NCBI RefSeq assembly: GCF_036946495.1
Contig: NZ_JAQIIX010000002.1
Coordinates: forward strand, 2,418,001-2,482,000
Length of the DNA: 64,000 nucleotides
Origin: Mycolicibacterium neoaurum
GTDB lineage: Bacteria > Actinomycetota > Actinomycetes > Mycobacteriales > Mycobacteriaceae
Reading direction: 5' to 3'
Position numbers and translations under genes: made by a program. Positions 24,362 through 32,530 of the stretch are shown here, piece by piece; the stretch's first letter is position 1, and each line of letters starts with the position of its first letter. The notes below the pieces were generated by a model. It was not told the DNA's origin. It did no database searches and saw nothing but the letters and a program-made list of their open reading frames with translations.

Positions 24362-25873
24362 ATGAGCACCAGCGATCACGTCCGCGCCATCCTGGCCGGT
24401 ACCGTCAACGCCTACCGGGCCGATCCCGCCTATCGGAACCGGCCCGATGTGCATGCCGAACTGGATCGCATCGGGCGCCGGCTCAACCAGCCGATGCGGA
24501 TCGCGCTGGCAGGCACCCTCAAGGCAGGTAAGTCGACTCTGGTCAATGCCCTCGTCGGGGAGGACATCGCCCCGACCGACGCCACCGAGGCCACCCGCAT
24601 CGTGACCTCGTTCCGGCACGGACCCACTCCCAAGGTGACCGCCAATCATCGCGACGGCCGCACCTCGAATGTGCCGATCACGCGGGCCACCGAGGACGGG
24701 CAGCGCGGCCTGACCTTCAGCTTCGCCGGGCTGGACGCGGGCGATATCGAGGATCTCGACGTCGCCTGGCCGGCCGCCGAACTCATCGACGCCACCATCA
24801 TCGACACGCCCGGTACCTCCTCACTGTCCCGCGATGTCTCCGAGCGGACCCTGCGCCTGTTGGTGCCCGAGGACGGGGTGCCGCGCGTCGACGCGGTGGT
24901 GTTCCTGCTGCGCACCCTCAACGCCGCCGATATCGCGCTGCTCAAGCAGATCGGTGAGCTCACCGGCGGTGAGACCGGTGCGCTGGGCGTCATCGGGGTT
25001 GCCTCCCGCGCCGACGAGATCGGCGCCGGACGTCTCGACGCCATGTTGTCCGCGCGCGAGGTTGCGACCCGGTTCACCGCCGAAATGGACAAGACCGGCA
25101 TCTGCCAGGCGGTGGTTCCGGTCTCCGGACTGCTCGCGCTGACCGCGCGGACCCTGCGGCAGAGCGAGTTCGTCGCACTGGAGAAGTTGGCGGCAATGGA
25201 ACCAGCCGACCTGACCAAGGCGATGCTCAGCGCTGATCGATTCGTCCGCGAGGACGACTCGCTGCCGGTCGACGGCGCGACCCGAGCGGCCCTGCTGACG
25301 CGGTTCGGGATGTTCGGACTGCGGATCTCCATAGCGGTCCTGCGGGCCGGTATCAGCGATTCGGTCGCTCTCGCCGACGAACTGCTGGAGCGCAGCGGCC
25401 TGATCGCGCTGCGCGATGTCATCGACCAGCAGTTCGCCCAGCGTTCGGACCTGCTCAAGGCGCACACCGCGCTGCTGTCGTTGCGGCGCTTCGTGCAGGT
25501 CAACCCGATCTATGCGGCCCGGCAGATCCTTGCCGACATCGACCCGCTGCTTGCCGACACGCACGCCTTCGAGGAGCTTCGGCTGCTGAGCCAATTACGT
25601 TCGCGCCCAACGACCTTGACCGATGACGAGATGGCCTCGCTGCGCAGGCTGATCGGGGCGGCGGGCACCGACGCGGCCAGCAGGCTCGGGTTGGGGCCGC
25701 TGGCCGGCGGCCTCGGATCCGACGACGGGCCGCGTGCGGCGTTCGCTGCCACCCAGCGGTGGCGCCGCCGGGCCGAGCACCCGCTCAACGACCCGTTCAC
25801 CGCGCGGGCCTGCCGGGCCGCCGTGCGCAGCGCGGAGGCGCTGGTCGCGGAGTTCCACGCGCTGGGCCGTTAG
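24362..25873 (+). CDS. iniC: IniC, dynamin-like GTPase partner
   Basis: A 503-residue second dynamin-like GTPase, smaller than IniA. G1 is GTLKAGKST at residues 51-59, then a switch DATEATRIVTSF, G3 DTPG near residue 148, and a G4-like ASRAD (VIGVASRADEIG) in place of the usual TKxD. No long hydrophobic paddle is present, unlike IniA, which suggests that it acts with IniA rather than inserting alone. The C-terminal half is helical and Arg/Leu-rich. Last gene of iniBAC; the convergent Thr-rich gene overlaps its stop by 4 bp (25870-25873). Confidence 0.95.
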   Translation: MSTSDHVRAILAGTVNAYRADPAYRNRPDVHAELDRIGRRLNQPMRIALAGTLKAGKSTLVNALVGEDIAPTDATEATRIVTSFRHGPTPKVTANHRDGRTSNVPITRATEDGQRGLTFSFAGLDAGDIEDLDVAWPAAELIDATIIDTPGTSSLSRDVSERTLRLLVPEDGVPRVDAVVFLLRTLNAADIALLKQIGELTGGETGALGVIGVASRADEIGAGRLDAMLSAREVATRFTAEMDKTGICQAVVPVSGLLALTARTLRQSEFVALEKLAAMEPADLTKAMLSADRFVREDDSLPVDGATRAALLTRFGMFGLRISIAVLRAGISDSVALADELLERSGLIALRDVIDQQFAQRSDLLKAHTALLSLRRFVQVNPIYAARQILADIDPLLADTHAFEELRLLSQLRSRPTTLTDDEMASLRRLIGAAGTDAASRLGLGPLAGGLGSDDGPRAAFAATQRWRRRAEHPLNDPFTARACRAAVRSAEALVAEFHALGR

Positions 25874-26295
25874 GGAGCCGGGATCGGGTACAGCGTCCTG
25901 GTCTCGTTCTGCCGGTTGCGCCGGGTGGTGGTGGTGGTTTCCTCGTCGTCCTCGTCGTCGTTCTGCCGGGTTCGCTCGGTGCGGGTCCGCTCGCGGGTGG
26001 TCGTGGTCGTCGTGGTGGTCGTCTCGCTGGTTTCGGGTCCCAGGATGTCGCTGGTCTGCGGCGGCACGTAACTGCTGGTCGGCGAGGTCGAGCCGGTGGT
26101 GGTGGCCGATGAGGTGCCGCTGTCGTCGGTGAAGGTCGGCGTCACGTACTCCGGGGGCGGTGCCGGGGTGTTCACCTGGCGGACCAGCGTCATCGTGAGC
26201 CACACGACAAGGCCGATGGCAAGCAGCGCCGCCACGCTCGCGGCGAGCAGGGTGGGCGTTCGCTCATGCCATTTGGGATCGCCCGTCACGGCCAC
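25870..26295 (-). CDS. Thr-rich single-pass membrane protein, unknown
   Basis: A 141-residue protein starting at GTG 26295 or 26289 (TGDPKWHERTPT). A membrane helix near residues 15-38 (LLAASVAALLAIGLVVWLTMTLV) is followed by an extracytoplasmic tail: Pro/Thr, then a nine-Thr run, then Arg/Thr/Glu and Asp/Glu-rich charged clusters, ending TLYPIPAP. The low-complexity tail echoes the Thr tail of the Hsp70-like protein at 18712. No known domain is recognised. Tail-to-tail with iniC, 16 bp downstream of the oxidoreductase to its right. Confidence 0.7.
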   Translation of the reverse strand: MAVTGDPKWHERTPTLLAASVAALLAIGLVVWLTMTLVRQVNTPAPPPEYVTPTFTDDSGTSSATTTGSTSPTSSYVPPQTSDILGPETSETTTTTTTTTRERTRTERTRQNDDEDDEETTTTTRRNRQNETRTLYPIPAP

Positions 26296-26311
26296 CGATC
26301 GTAGCGGTGTG

Positions 26312-27250
26312 TCAGTCCAGCTGCCCGATGACCTCGGAGGCGAAGAACTCCAGGTGATCCAGATCCGACATATCCAATACCTGCAGGTAGACCCGCTGCA
26401 CCCCGGCCCGGGTGAAGGCACCGAGCTTGTCGACGATCTCGGCAGGGGTGCCGACGACCGGCGAATTGCCCCGCATCTCGTCCAGTTCACGCCCGATCGC
26501 CCCGGCCCGACGCGTCAGCGCGGTCTCGTCGGCGCCGGCACACAACACGAACGCCGCCGAGTACACCAGTGACTCCGGGGCGCGGCCGGCGGCGGCGACC
26601 GCGGCGGCCACCCGGTCGAACTGGGCCGTCAGATCCTCCAGCGAGGCGAACGGGATGTTGAACTCGTCGGCAAAGCGTGCGGTCAACGCCGGCGTCCGCT
26701 TGGGGCCGGCGCCACCGATGATGATCGGCACCCGCTGCTGTGCGGGTTTGGGTAGCGCAGGGGAGTCCTTGACCGTGTAGTGGGTGCCGGCGAAGTCATA
26801 GATCTCACCGACCGGTGTGCCCCACAGGCCGGTCAGGATCTGCAACTGCTCGGTCAGTCGATCGAAGCGTTCACCCAGTGGTGGGAATGGGATGGCGTAG
26901 GCCTGATGCTCGGCCTCGAACCAGCCTGCACCGATGCCGAGTTCGACCCGGCCGCCGCTCATCTCATCGACCTGCGCCACGGAGATGGCCAGCGGACCCG
27001 GATGGCGGAAGGTGGCCGAGGTGACCATGGTGCCGAGCCGGATGGTGGAGGTTTCCCGCGCGATACCGGCCAGGGTGACCCAGGAGTCGGTGGGACCGGG
27101 CAGCCCGTCACCGGCCATCGCCAGGTAATGGTCGGACCGGAAGAACGCCGAGTACCCCAGCTGTTCGGCGGTGCGGGCCACCGCGAGTTGGTCGGCGTAG
27201 GTGGCGCCCTGCTGTGGTTCGACGAAGACCCGGAAATCGATGCTGGACAT
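26312..27250 (-). CDS. LLM-class (F420/flavin-dependent) oxidoreductase
   Basis: A 312-residue luciferase-like TIM-barrel enzyme. Family marks are RTAEQLGYSAFFRSDHYLAM near the N-terminus, IRLGTMVTSATFRHPG, GGRVELGIGAGWFEAEHQAYAIPFP (cofactor loop) and VPIIIGGAGPKRTPALTARFAD. The GW-E-H-Y pattern is that of mycobacterial F420-dependent members rather than FMN luciferases, though the cofactor is inferred. ATG 27250 is taken; the longer frame upstream reads into the amidase. It follows the amidase by 56 bp on the same strand and may be the last gene of that operon, giving an oxidation step before or after hydrolysis. Substrate unknown. Confidence 0.9.
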   Translation of the reverse strand: MSSIDFRVFVEPQQGATYADQLAVARTAEQLGYSAFFRSDHYLAMAGDGLPGPTDSWVTLAGIARETSTIRLGTMVTSATFRHPGPLAISVAQVDEMSGGRVELGIGAGWFEAEHQAYAIPFPPLGERFDRLTEQLQILTGLWGTPVGEIYDFAGTHYTVKDSPALPKPAQQRVPIIIGGAGPKRTPALTARFADEFNIPFASLEDLTAQFDRVAAAVAAAGRAPESLVYSAAFVLCAGADETALTRRAGAIGRELDEMRGNSPVVGTPAEIVDKLGAFTRAGVQRVYLQVLDMSDLDHLEFFASEVIGQLD

Positions 27251-27306
27251 GGTTTCCACCCTAGCCCGCGGCCATCGGTACGACGCAGACCATGACGCTC
27301 TGAAGA

Positions 27307-28668
27307 TCAGGCCGGGAATCTGGTCCAGGCATGTGTGGTGGGGCCGCGGAAGTCCTCGTAGCAGGCGGCGGCCCGTAGGAGTTCGGCGTCCTCGAACGGG
27401 CGCCCGATGAGCTGGAGTCCGATGGGAAGTCCGTCGTCCGTCGCCGGCGACACCGGTACGGATACGGCGGGAAACCCGGTGAGGTTGGCGGGAGCGCACA
27501 GCCGCACGTAGGCGTCGGTGACCGTTTCGGCGGTGCCATCGGGCCAGTGGATGGTGTCCTGGTCTTTTCTCGAGGCGAGGGCGGGTACCGTCGGCGCCGC
27601 CACCAGGTCCACCTCCGTGAGCAGCGCGGCCCATGACTGCCGCATCGAAGCCTGCGCCCGTTGGGCGCTCAGGTAGTCCGTCGCGAGCATCAACTCACCC
27701 GCCTCGAGCAGGGTGCGGACATCATCGGAGTACAGCTCGGGGTGCTGTCGAAGGGATTGCTGGTGGTAGCCGGCGGCTTCGGCGACCATCAGGCCCCATT
27801 GGGTGGCCTTGATCAGGTGCGTGTCAGGAATGTCGACGTCCACCAGGGTCGCCCCGAGTGCGGCGAGCCCGTCGATGGCCGCGCGGACCTGAGTTTCCAC
27901 CTCGACGTCGACGTGTTCGAAGAAGTAGTTCTTCGGGATTCCGATCCGGACACCGGTGAGTCCATTCGCCGGGTCGGCAGGGTCGTGGCGAGCCAGCGCA
28001 CGGAGCATCAGTTCGGCATCCGCGGCGGTTCGGGTCAGGGTTCCGACGTGGTCCAGTGACCCCGACAACGGAATCATGCCGCGTCGCGATATCAGCCCGA
28101 AGGTGGGCTTGAGGCCCACGATTCCGCACAACGCCGCGGGGATTCGGACCGATCCTCCCGTATCGCTACCGAGGGCGGCAGTCGCCATCCCGGTACTCAC
28201 CGCGATGGCCGAACCACCGCTCGACCCGCCGGCGAACCGATCGTCTGACCAAGGGTTCGCACTCTGTGGGGTGGTGGTGCCGTAGGCGAACTCGTGGGTG
28301 TGGGTCTTGCCGACCGAAATGCCACCGGCAGAGAACATCTCGGTGATGACTGCGGCATCGGTCGCCGGTATGTTGGCTGCGAGAACCGCGGAACTCGCGG
28401 TGGTCGGTACACCCGCGATATCGATGACATCCTTGATCGCCATGGGAATTCCGTGCAGCGGGCCGCGGTGCCGACCGGCCGTGAGCTCGTCCTCGACACG
28501 CTGTGCTCGGCGTCGAGCGTCATCGGCGGTGACTGTCACGAAGGCCGAGACATCTGCATCCACGCGATCGATCTGGGCGAGCACGGAGTCGACGAGTTCG
28601 ATCGGCGAGAGCGTGCGCGTCGAGATGGCCTCTGCCGCTGCGCTCAGGTCGAGCTCATAGGGCTGCAT
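27307..28668 (-). CDS. Amidase signature-family hydrolase (GatA/AtzE-like)
   Basis: A 453-residue amidase. The catalytic Lys is in MAIKDVIDIAG, the cis-Ser and Ser nucleophile in FAGGSSGGSA, with SDTGGSVRIPAALCGIVGLKPTFG (oxyanion region) between residues 150 and 190. ATG 28668 (MQPYELDLSAAAEAI) is chosen over 28728 because it matches the family start and overlaps the small upstream gene by 14 bp, which implies coupling. The upstream gene is a GatC-like subunit, so the pair resembles AtzE-AtzG, known from cyanuric-acid breakdown, or another catabolic amidase. Without gatB next to it, a role in tRNA amidation is unlikely. The substrate is unknown. Confidence 0.92.
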   Translation of the reverse strand: MQPYELDLSAAAEAISTRTLSPIELVDSVLAQIDRVDADVSAFVTVTADDARRRAQRVEDELTAGRHRGPLHGIPMAIKDVIDIAGVPTTASSAVLAANIPATDAAVITEMFSAGGISVGKTHTHEFAYGTTTPQSANPWSDDRFAGGSSGGSAIAVSTGMATAALGSDTGGSVRIPAALCGIVGLKPTFGLISRRGMIPLSGSLDHVGTLTRTAADAELMLRALARHDPADPANGLTGVRIGIPKNYFFEHVDVEVETQVRAAIDGLAALGATLVDVDIPDTHLIKATQWGLMVAEAAGYHQQSLRQHPELYSDDVRTLLEAGELMLATDYLSAQRAQASMRQSWAALLTEVDLVAAPTVPALASRKDQDTIHWPDGTAETVTDAYVRLCAPANLTGFPAVSVPVSPATDDGLPIGLQLIGRPFEDAELLRAAACYEDFRGPTTHAWTRFPA

Positions 28669-28855
28669 CGTCGGATCCCCGATCTGTTGCGACGAACTCA
28701 CCGAAGTCGATCTCGCGAAGAGGTGCAATGACTTCCCGGACGGCGTTGACCGCTGCGGTCACCGCGTCGAGCCGGTCGGGCGGTAACGGTAGGCCGGCGC
28801 TGCGCGCGAGCGCTTGAACGTCTTTCCGCGACAACGGAATTGGGGCGGTCGTCAT
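28655..28855 (-). CDS. GatC/AtzG-like small amidase subunit
   Basis: A 66-residue protein: PLSRKDVQALARSAGLPLPPDRLDAVTAAVNAVREVIAPLREIDF. Its two-helix form and the pattern with LA..AGL..P..R resemble GatC and the short AtzG/DUF4089 proteins that wrap around an amidase. It overlaps the amidase start by 14 bp and the upstream hydrolase stop is 3 bp away, so it is embedded in the operon. The assignment rests on size, pattern and context. Confidence 0.7.
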   Translation of the reverse strand: MTTAPIPLSRKDVQALARSAGLPLPPDRLDAVTAAVNAVREVIAPLREIDFGEFVATDRGSDDAAL

Positions 28856-28858
28856 GCG

Positions 28859-29734
28859 TCAGCCCTCACTGTCTGCCGGTGAAAGGACGTATCCGGTGTC
28901 ACCGCTGCGGATGTATCCGCCGGTGGGCGAGGTGAAGTGGGTCCCCAGCAGCAAGGTAGGGGTGTCGACCAGGCTCGCCAATTGGGTCGCGCGAGTGCGC
29001 AGGGCCAGTGCCGGATCGATATCGACGGCGCACTCCAAGCAGGGGTGGGCGAGTTGGATCGGATGATGCAGGAAGTCTCCGGTGATGAGCGCCGATGCAC
29101 CACCTGAGGTGATGCGCACCGAACGATGTCCGGGGGTGTGTCCCGGCGTCGGAATCAACTGCACACCGTCGGCGACATCGAGTTCGTCGTGTTCCAGCAG
29201 GCGCAGCAGGCCTGCGTCGCGAACCGGGTCCACAGAATCGGCGAACATCCGATACTGGTCCTCGCTGAGGCGCGCCGTCGTCCAATATTCCCATTCATCA
29301 AGCGCCACAAGGTATTCAGCGTTGGCGAACGTCGGCACCCACGCCGAGCCCGATCGCATGGTGTTCCACCCGACGTGATCGCGGTGAATATGAGTGGTCA
29401 GAACCAGATCGACCGTGCCGGGATCGATTCCGGCATCGCAGAGACGTTGCAAGTAGTCGGTGTTCAGGTCGTTCCAGGCGGGATTGTCCCGGACCTTGGC
29501 GTTGCCGATCCCGGTGTCGACGACGATCCGAGTGCCCGAGATGTCGATGACGAAGCTGTGTACCGCTAGCCTGATATCGCCGTTCTGGTCAACCGAAGAG
29601 CTGTCCAGCCAGGTCTGCCCCGACACGATATCGGGTGTCGCGCCGGGCAGTAGCCAACGGCCCTGACCCTCGAGGGTGGTCTCGTCGATCCTGGTGACCA
29701 GCGCGTCACCGATTTTCCACTGTGCCTTGGTCAT
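28859..29734 (-). CDS. Metallo-beta-lactamase-fold hydrolase
   Basis: A 291-residue MBL-fold enzyme. Metal ligands: THIHRDHVGWN (HxHxDH), TPGHTPGHRSV, and LITGDFLHHPIQ with the bridging Asp; a final His in GTHFTSPTGG. This is the lactonase-like group, which opens rings or cleaves esters in small molecules. ATG 29734 lies in the ATGA overlap with the stop of the creatininase-family gene, so the two are translationally coupled. In this operon it is a candidate ring-opening enzyme. Cytosolic, no signal peptide. Confidence 0.92.
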   Translation of the reverse strand: MTKAQWKIGDALVTRIDETTLEGQGRWLLPGATPDIVSGQTWLDSSSVDQNGDIRLAVHSFVIDISGTRIVVDTGIGNAKVRDNPAWNDLNTDYLQRLCDAGIDPGTVDLVLTTHIHRDHVGWNTMRSGSAWVPTFANAEYLVALDEWEYWTTARLSEDQYRMFADSVDPVRDAGLLRLLEHDELDVADGVQLIPTPGHTPGHRSVRITSGGASALITGDFLHHPIQLAHPCLECAVDIDPALALRTRATQLASLVDTPTLLLGTHFTSPTGGYIRSGDTGYVLSPADSEG

Positions 29735-30537
29735 CGGGTGCCTCCGCTGGTCGCTTCCACATCTTCGGCGACAATGTGCCGACTGCGCGTCCAGGTGCGC
29801 TCATCGGCCAGCTCTTCGGCGAGTCGCCGCGAACATGCGGCGAGCATCCGTTCGCCCTTCTCGGCGGTCGCGGATCTGGCATCACCGGCGACTCCGGTGG
29901 CGGTGATCTCCTCGAAGCTTCGCCACAGGGAGACGGGCACGGGGTCGGAGAGCAGCGCGCAGTCCGGTCCGTGAGCGTCGACCAGTCGTTCGGTGACGAC
30001 GAGGTCTCGGTGGGCGGCCAGCATCATCGACGTCTCGCCTTCGCAGGCGTGCATGATTCCGCTCTGCCTGTCGAGGATCCGTGCGAACTCGTCGGGCGTG
30101 GCGTTCACGTAGGTGGTGACGGCTATGGCGCCCGGTAGTTCGTCGGCCAGTTCGGTGAGGATCGCCGAGAGGGCGGAGATGTTGCCGCCATGGCCGTTGA
30201 CGATCGCTATCCGCTGGAAGCCGGCTCGCAGAATCGACCCGCAGATGTCACGCAGGAGGGCACGGTAGGTGCCGAGGCTGAGGGTCTGGGTGCCGCCGAA
30301 GTGCATGTGGTGCGTGGAAAGTCCCCACGGCACGGCCGCTGCGACGACCGCGCCAGGGATCGGATCGAGGAGGTCCGCGATCCGCAGCGCCACCTCGTGA
30401 GCCAGCAGGGTGTCGACACCGGTCGGCAGATGCGGACCGTGTTGTTCGATCGCGCCGACCGGCAATAGGGCGAGGGCGCCGGCCCGGGCCTTTTCGCGTA
30501 GGCGCGGTGCCGTCATGTGATGCCACTCCGATTGCAT
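29731..30537 (-). CDS. Creatininase-family amidohydrolase
   Basis: A 268-residue enzyme of the creatininase/creatinine amidohydrolase fold. Metal and active-site motifs: PVGAIEQHGPHLPTGVD, PWGLSTHHMHFGGTQTLS, IVNGHGGNISALS and HACEGETSMML. ATG 30537 is preceded by GAGGAGG six bases upstream. The family opens cyclic amides such as creatinine or works on formamide intermediates in cofactor biosynthesis (MftE in mycofactocin is a member). No mycofactocin genes are near, so a catabolic role with the amidase and MBL enzyme is more likely. First gene of the operon; a perfect 23-bp operator lies just upstream. Confidence 0.9.
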   Translation of the reverse strand: MQSEWHHMTAPRLREKARAGALALLPVGAIEQHGPHLPTGVDTLLAHEVALRIADLLDPIPGAVVAAAVPWGLSTHHMHFGGTQTLSLGTYRALLRDICGSILRAGFQRIAIVNGHGGNISALSAILTELADELPGAIAVTTYVNATPDEFARILDRQSGIMHACEGETSMMLAAHRDLVVTERLVDAHGPDCALLSDPVPVSLWRSFEEITATGVAGDARSATAEKGERMLAACSRRLAEELADERTWTRSRHIVAEDVEATSGGTR

Positions 30538-30556
30538 GAGCTGCCTCCTCGTTCAG

Positions 30557-30579
30557 TTGGACTGTACAGTACAGTCCAA
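30557..30579. promoter_or_regulatory. TetR operator, perfect 11+1+11 palindrome
   Basis: TTGGACTGTAC, one A, then GTACAGTCCAA: an exact palindrome 20 bp before the creatininase-family start and overlapping its probable promoter. The related site at 31261-31283 precedes the tetR gene. Confidence 0.85.
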
Positions 30580-30620
30580 TCGAATACGAGGGGTGCGGAT
30601 CCGAGGCGAGCTCTGTTCTT

Positions 30621-31256
30621 TCAGGGGGTCGGTTGGTAGCGGGCCAGGAAGGTCAGCACAGCCTCGTCCACCACCGTCGCCGCATCGGGTAGGGCGGCGG
30701 TTGCCTCGCCGATGTTCATCACCCGCGGCCAGAGCAAGAGCTCCTGGATGAGCCCGAAGAATTGGTGCGCCGCGAGCTCGGTCGAGGGGCAGGCCAATTG
30801 GCCATCGGCGACCAGCGCATCGAGCCGGCCGACGAGGCTGCGAAGCAGTGGGGCCTTTCCCACGCGGTAGAACTCTTCGGCGATCCAGGGTGAGTGCCTG
30901 GACTCTGCGATGACGAGTCGGATGAAGTCGATCTGATCGGTCGAATCGATGAAATCGGTGATACCTGAGGCGAATTCGCGTAGCGCAATCTCGGCGGGTG
31001 GATGGCTGTCCGCTGATGGGTCAGTGTCGAGGGCGCGCAGCTTGTCCCAGTGTCGCGTCAGCATGGCACGAAAGAGTGCCTCCTTGCTGCCGAAGTTGTT
31101 GTAGAGCGTCTGGCGGGCTACGCCGGCGTGTTTGGCGATCTTGTCGAGGTTCACTCCGGCATATCCGTGCCGGAGGAAGAGCGTCTGCGCCGCGTCGAGA
31201 ACGGCGGCAGGCGTCTGCGGACTCGACCGGTCGGCGGAATCAGATGACGTGACCAT
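30621..31256 (-). CDS. TetR-family repressor of the amidase operon (proposed)
   Basis: A 211-residue TetR/AcrR regulator: helix-turn-helix in AVLDAAQTLFLRHGYAGVNLDKIAKHAGVARQTLYNNFGSK, then a C-terminal TetR_C-like domain with LLLWPRVM. It lies directly upstream of the creatininase-family operon on the same strand, with the 23-bp palindrome between them and a degenerate copy in front of its own start. It therefore probably represses both itself and the operon until a substrate-derived ligand binds. ATG 31256 has no evident ribosome site; a leaderless message is possible. Confidence 0.92.
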   Translation of the reverse strand: MVTSSDSADRSSPQTPAAVLDAAQTLFLRHGYAGVNLDKIAKHAGVARQTLYNNFGSKEALFRAMLTRHWDKLRALDTDPSADSHPPAEIALREFASGITDFIDSTDQIDFIRLVIAESRHSPWIAEEFYRVGKAPLLRSLVGRLDALVADGQLACPSTELAAHQFFGLIQELLLWPRVMNIGEATAALPDAATVVDEAVLTFLARYQPTP

Positions 31257-31260
31257 TGGG

Positions 31261-31283
31261 CTGGACGGTACAGTACAGCGCGG
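31261..31283. promoter_or_regulatory. Second, degenerate operator at the tetR start
   Basis: CTGGACGGTACAGTACAG shares TGGAC-x-GTACAGTACAG with the perfect site at 30557-30579, while the outer right half is decayed. It lies 5 bp upstream of the tetR ATG, consistent with autoregulation. Confidence 0.6.
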
Positions 31284-31293
31284 GCGTGCAGGT

Positions 31294-31917
31294 CTAAAGT
31301 CCGCGGCGGGCGGCTTTCACGGCGGCGACGATGTCGGCGTCCCCGGTGAACTCCACCCGCACGGCTTCGCGACCGGCGGCGAACAACAGCAGTTCGCCGG
31401 GCTCGCCGGTGACGGTCACCGGGGCGCCCTTGCCCGCGGTGGTCAGCACGGTTCCGTCGGGGGTGGCCAAGGACACCTTCGCCGGCGACTTGGCCAGCGT
31501 CATCTTGGCGAACGAGCGGACCTGCTTTCGCAGTGCCGCCGTTGTGGACTCATCGAGAACCCTTGGCTCCCAGTTCTTTCCCGCCCGCCGCACATCCTCA
31601 TGGTGGATGAACATCTCGGCGACGTTGACCAGCGGATCGAGAAGTTTGAACGGCGAATACAGCGGCGGCCCGTCGGCAACCTGACCGAGTAGGTCGTGCC
31701 AATCGGTGGAGGCGGTCACCTGGCCCTGGACCCGGGCGGTGTAATCGGCCAACTGTGGGATCAGGATTCCCGGTGCGGCATCGAGGCGGCGTTCCCGAAC
31801 CACCAGATGGGCGGCAAGATCGCGGGTGGTCCAGCCCTCGCACAGGGTCGGCGCATCGGGGCCGGCGGCACGCATGGTGTCCACCAGTGCGGCCCGTTCT
31901 CTGCGGGCAATGCTCAT
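31294..31917 (-). CDS. TIGR03085-type mycothiol/DinB-fold protein
   Basis: A 207-residue protein of the TIGR03085 family, a mycothiol-dependent maleylpyruvate isomerase-fold group in actinobacteria. Start ATG 31917 (MSIARRERAALVDTMR). Family features: CEGWTTRDLAAHLVVRERRLDAAPG, with the His of the metal site, and VAEMFIHHEDVRRA supplying two more His. The C-terminal wing is a beta domain. Substrate unknown. It starts 16 bp after lpqJ and is the last gene of the DUF4393-DUF445-lpqJ operon. A similar but distinct family member is at 7882-8619. Confidence 0.88.
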   Translation of the reverse strand: MSIARRERAALVDTMRAAGPDAPTLCEGWTTRDLAAHLVVRERRLDAAPGILIPQLADYTARVQGQVTASTDWHDLLGQVADGPPLYSPFKLLDPLVNVAEMFIHHEDVRRAGKNWEPRVLDESTTAALRKQVRSFAKMTLAKSPAKVSLATPDGTVLTTAGKGAPVTVTGEPGELLLFAAGREAVRVEFTGDADIVAAVKAARRGL

Positions 31918-31933
31918 AGCGGTCGGCCGTTCA

Positions 31934-32503
31934 TCAGTACGTCTCCACACCCTCGATCCGGACGAACATCCCATGCCCGGTTCCGTCGTTGGTGAAACGG
32001 GTGCCGTCCTCGGTGGCGACGATCGTCCAGCCGAGCGCGGTGTAGGTGCGGTAGTCCAGTTGCACGGTCGGGATGTCGCCGAGATTTCCCGTCAGCCAGG
32101 TGACTTCCCCCGCTGCGGTGATGTTGACCCCGTTGGCGGGGAACCCGTCGACCTCCGGGGAGTTCTCGAACTCGGCCTCGCAGCCAACCGCCCGGTCGGA
32201 GATCTGGCAGCGCGTCTGGCCCGATTTCGTCTCGATGTATACGTAGCCGTTCTGCGGGGCCAGGTTCTCTCCGCCCGGCGGCACGGTGACCGGCGGCGGG
32301 GCCGGGGCCGGGGTGATCGGCGACTGGGTGGGCGTGGTGGTGGTGCGGTCCGGGCGCGAGGTGGGGAAGTCCGGCTCGGTGCCGGTGGGTCCGGCACCGA
32401 CCGGGCGGCCGTCGGTGCTGTCCGAACAACCACCGATCAGCAGCGCCAGAGCGATGCCGCCGCTGCCGAACCACAGCGCTGTCCGTTTCGCCCCACCCGT
32501 CAC
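31934..32503 (-). CDS. lpqJ: Lipoprotein LpqJ
   Basis: A 189-residue lipoprotein starting at GTG 32503. The signal WFGSGGIALALLIGGC has lipobox LIGGC, with lipidation Cys at residue 26. A Pro/Thr-rich linker (residues 30-75) leads to a compact C-terminal domain with one disulfide (TRCQISDRAVGC) and small beta strands (VYIETKSGQ, GMFVRIEGVETY). It matches M. tuberculosis LpqJ (Rv0344c) by position next to the ini region and by form. Function unknown, at the outer face of the plasma membrane. Here the accessory block 25.9-31.3 kb separates it from iniC. Confidence 0.85.
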   Translation of the reverse strand: MTGGAKRTALWFGSGGIALALLIGGCSDSTDGRPVGAGPTGTEPDFPTSRPDRTTTTPTQSPITPAPAPPPVTVPPGGENLAPQNGYVYIETKSGQTRCQISDRAVGCEAEFENSPEVDGFPANGVNITAAGEVTWLTGNLGDIPTVQLDYRTYTALGWTIVATEDGTRFTNDGTGHGMFVRIEGVETY

Positions 32504-32530
32504 ACCTGCGAGGCTACCGTCGCGACGCGG

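Noticed and set aside
27307..28855. GatCAB tRNA amidotransferase
   Set aside because: There is no gatB, and the amidase sits with catabolic hydrolases under a TetR, so tRNA amidation is unlikely.
29731..30537. MftE of mycofactocin synthesis
   Set aside because: The fold is the same, but no mftA-D or mftF genes are near.
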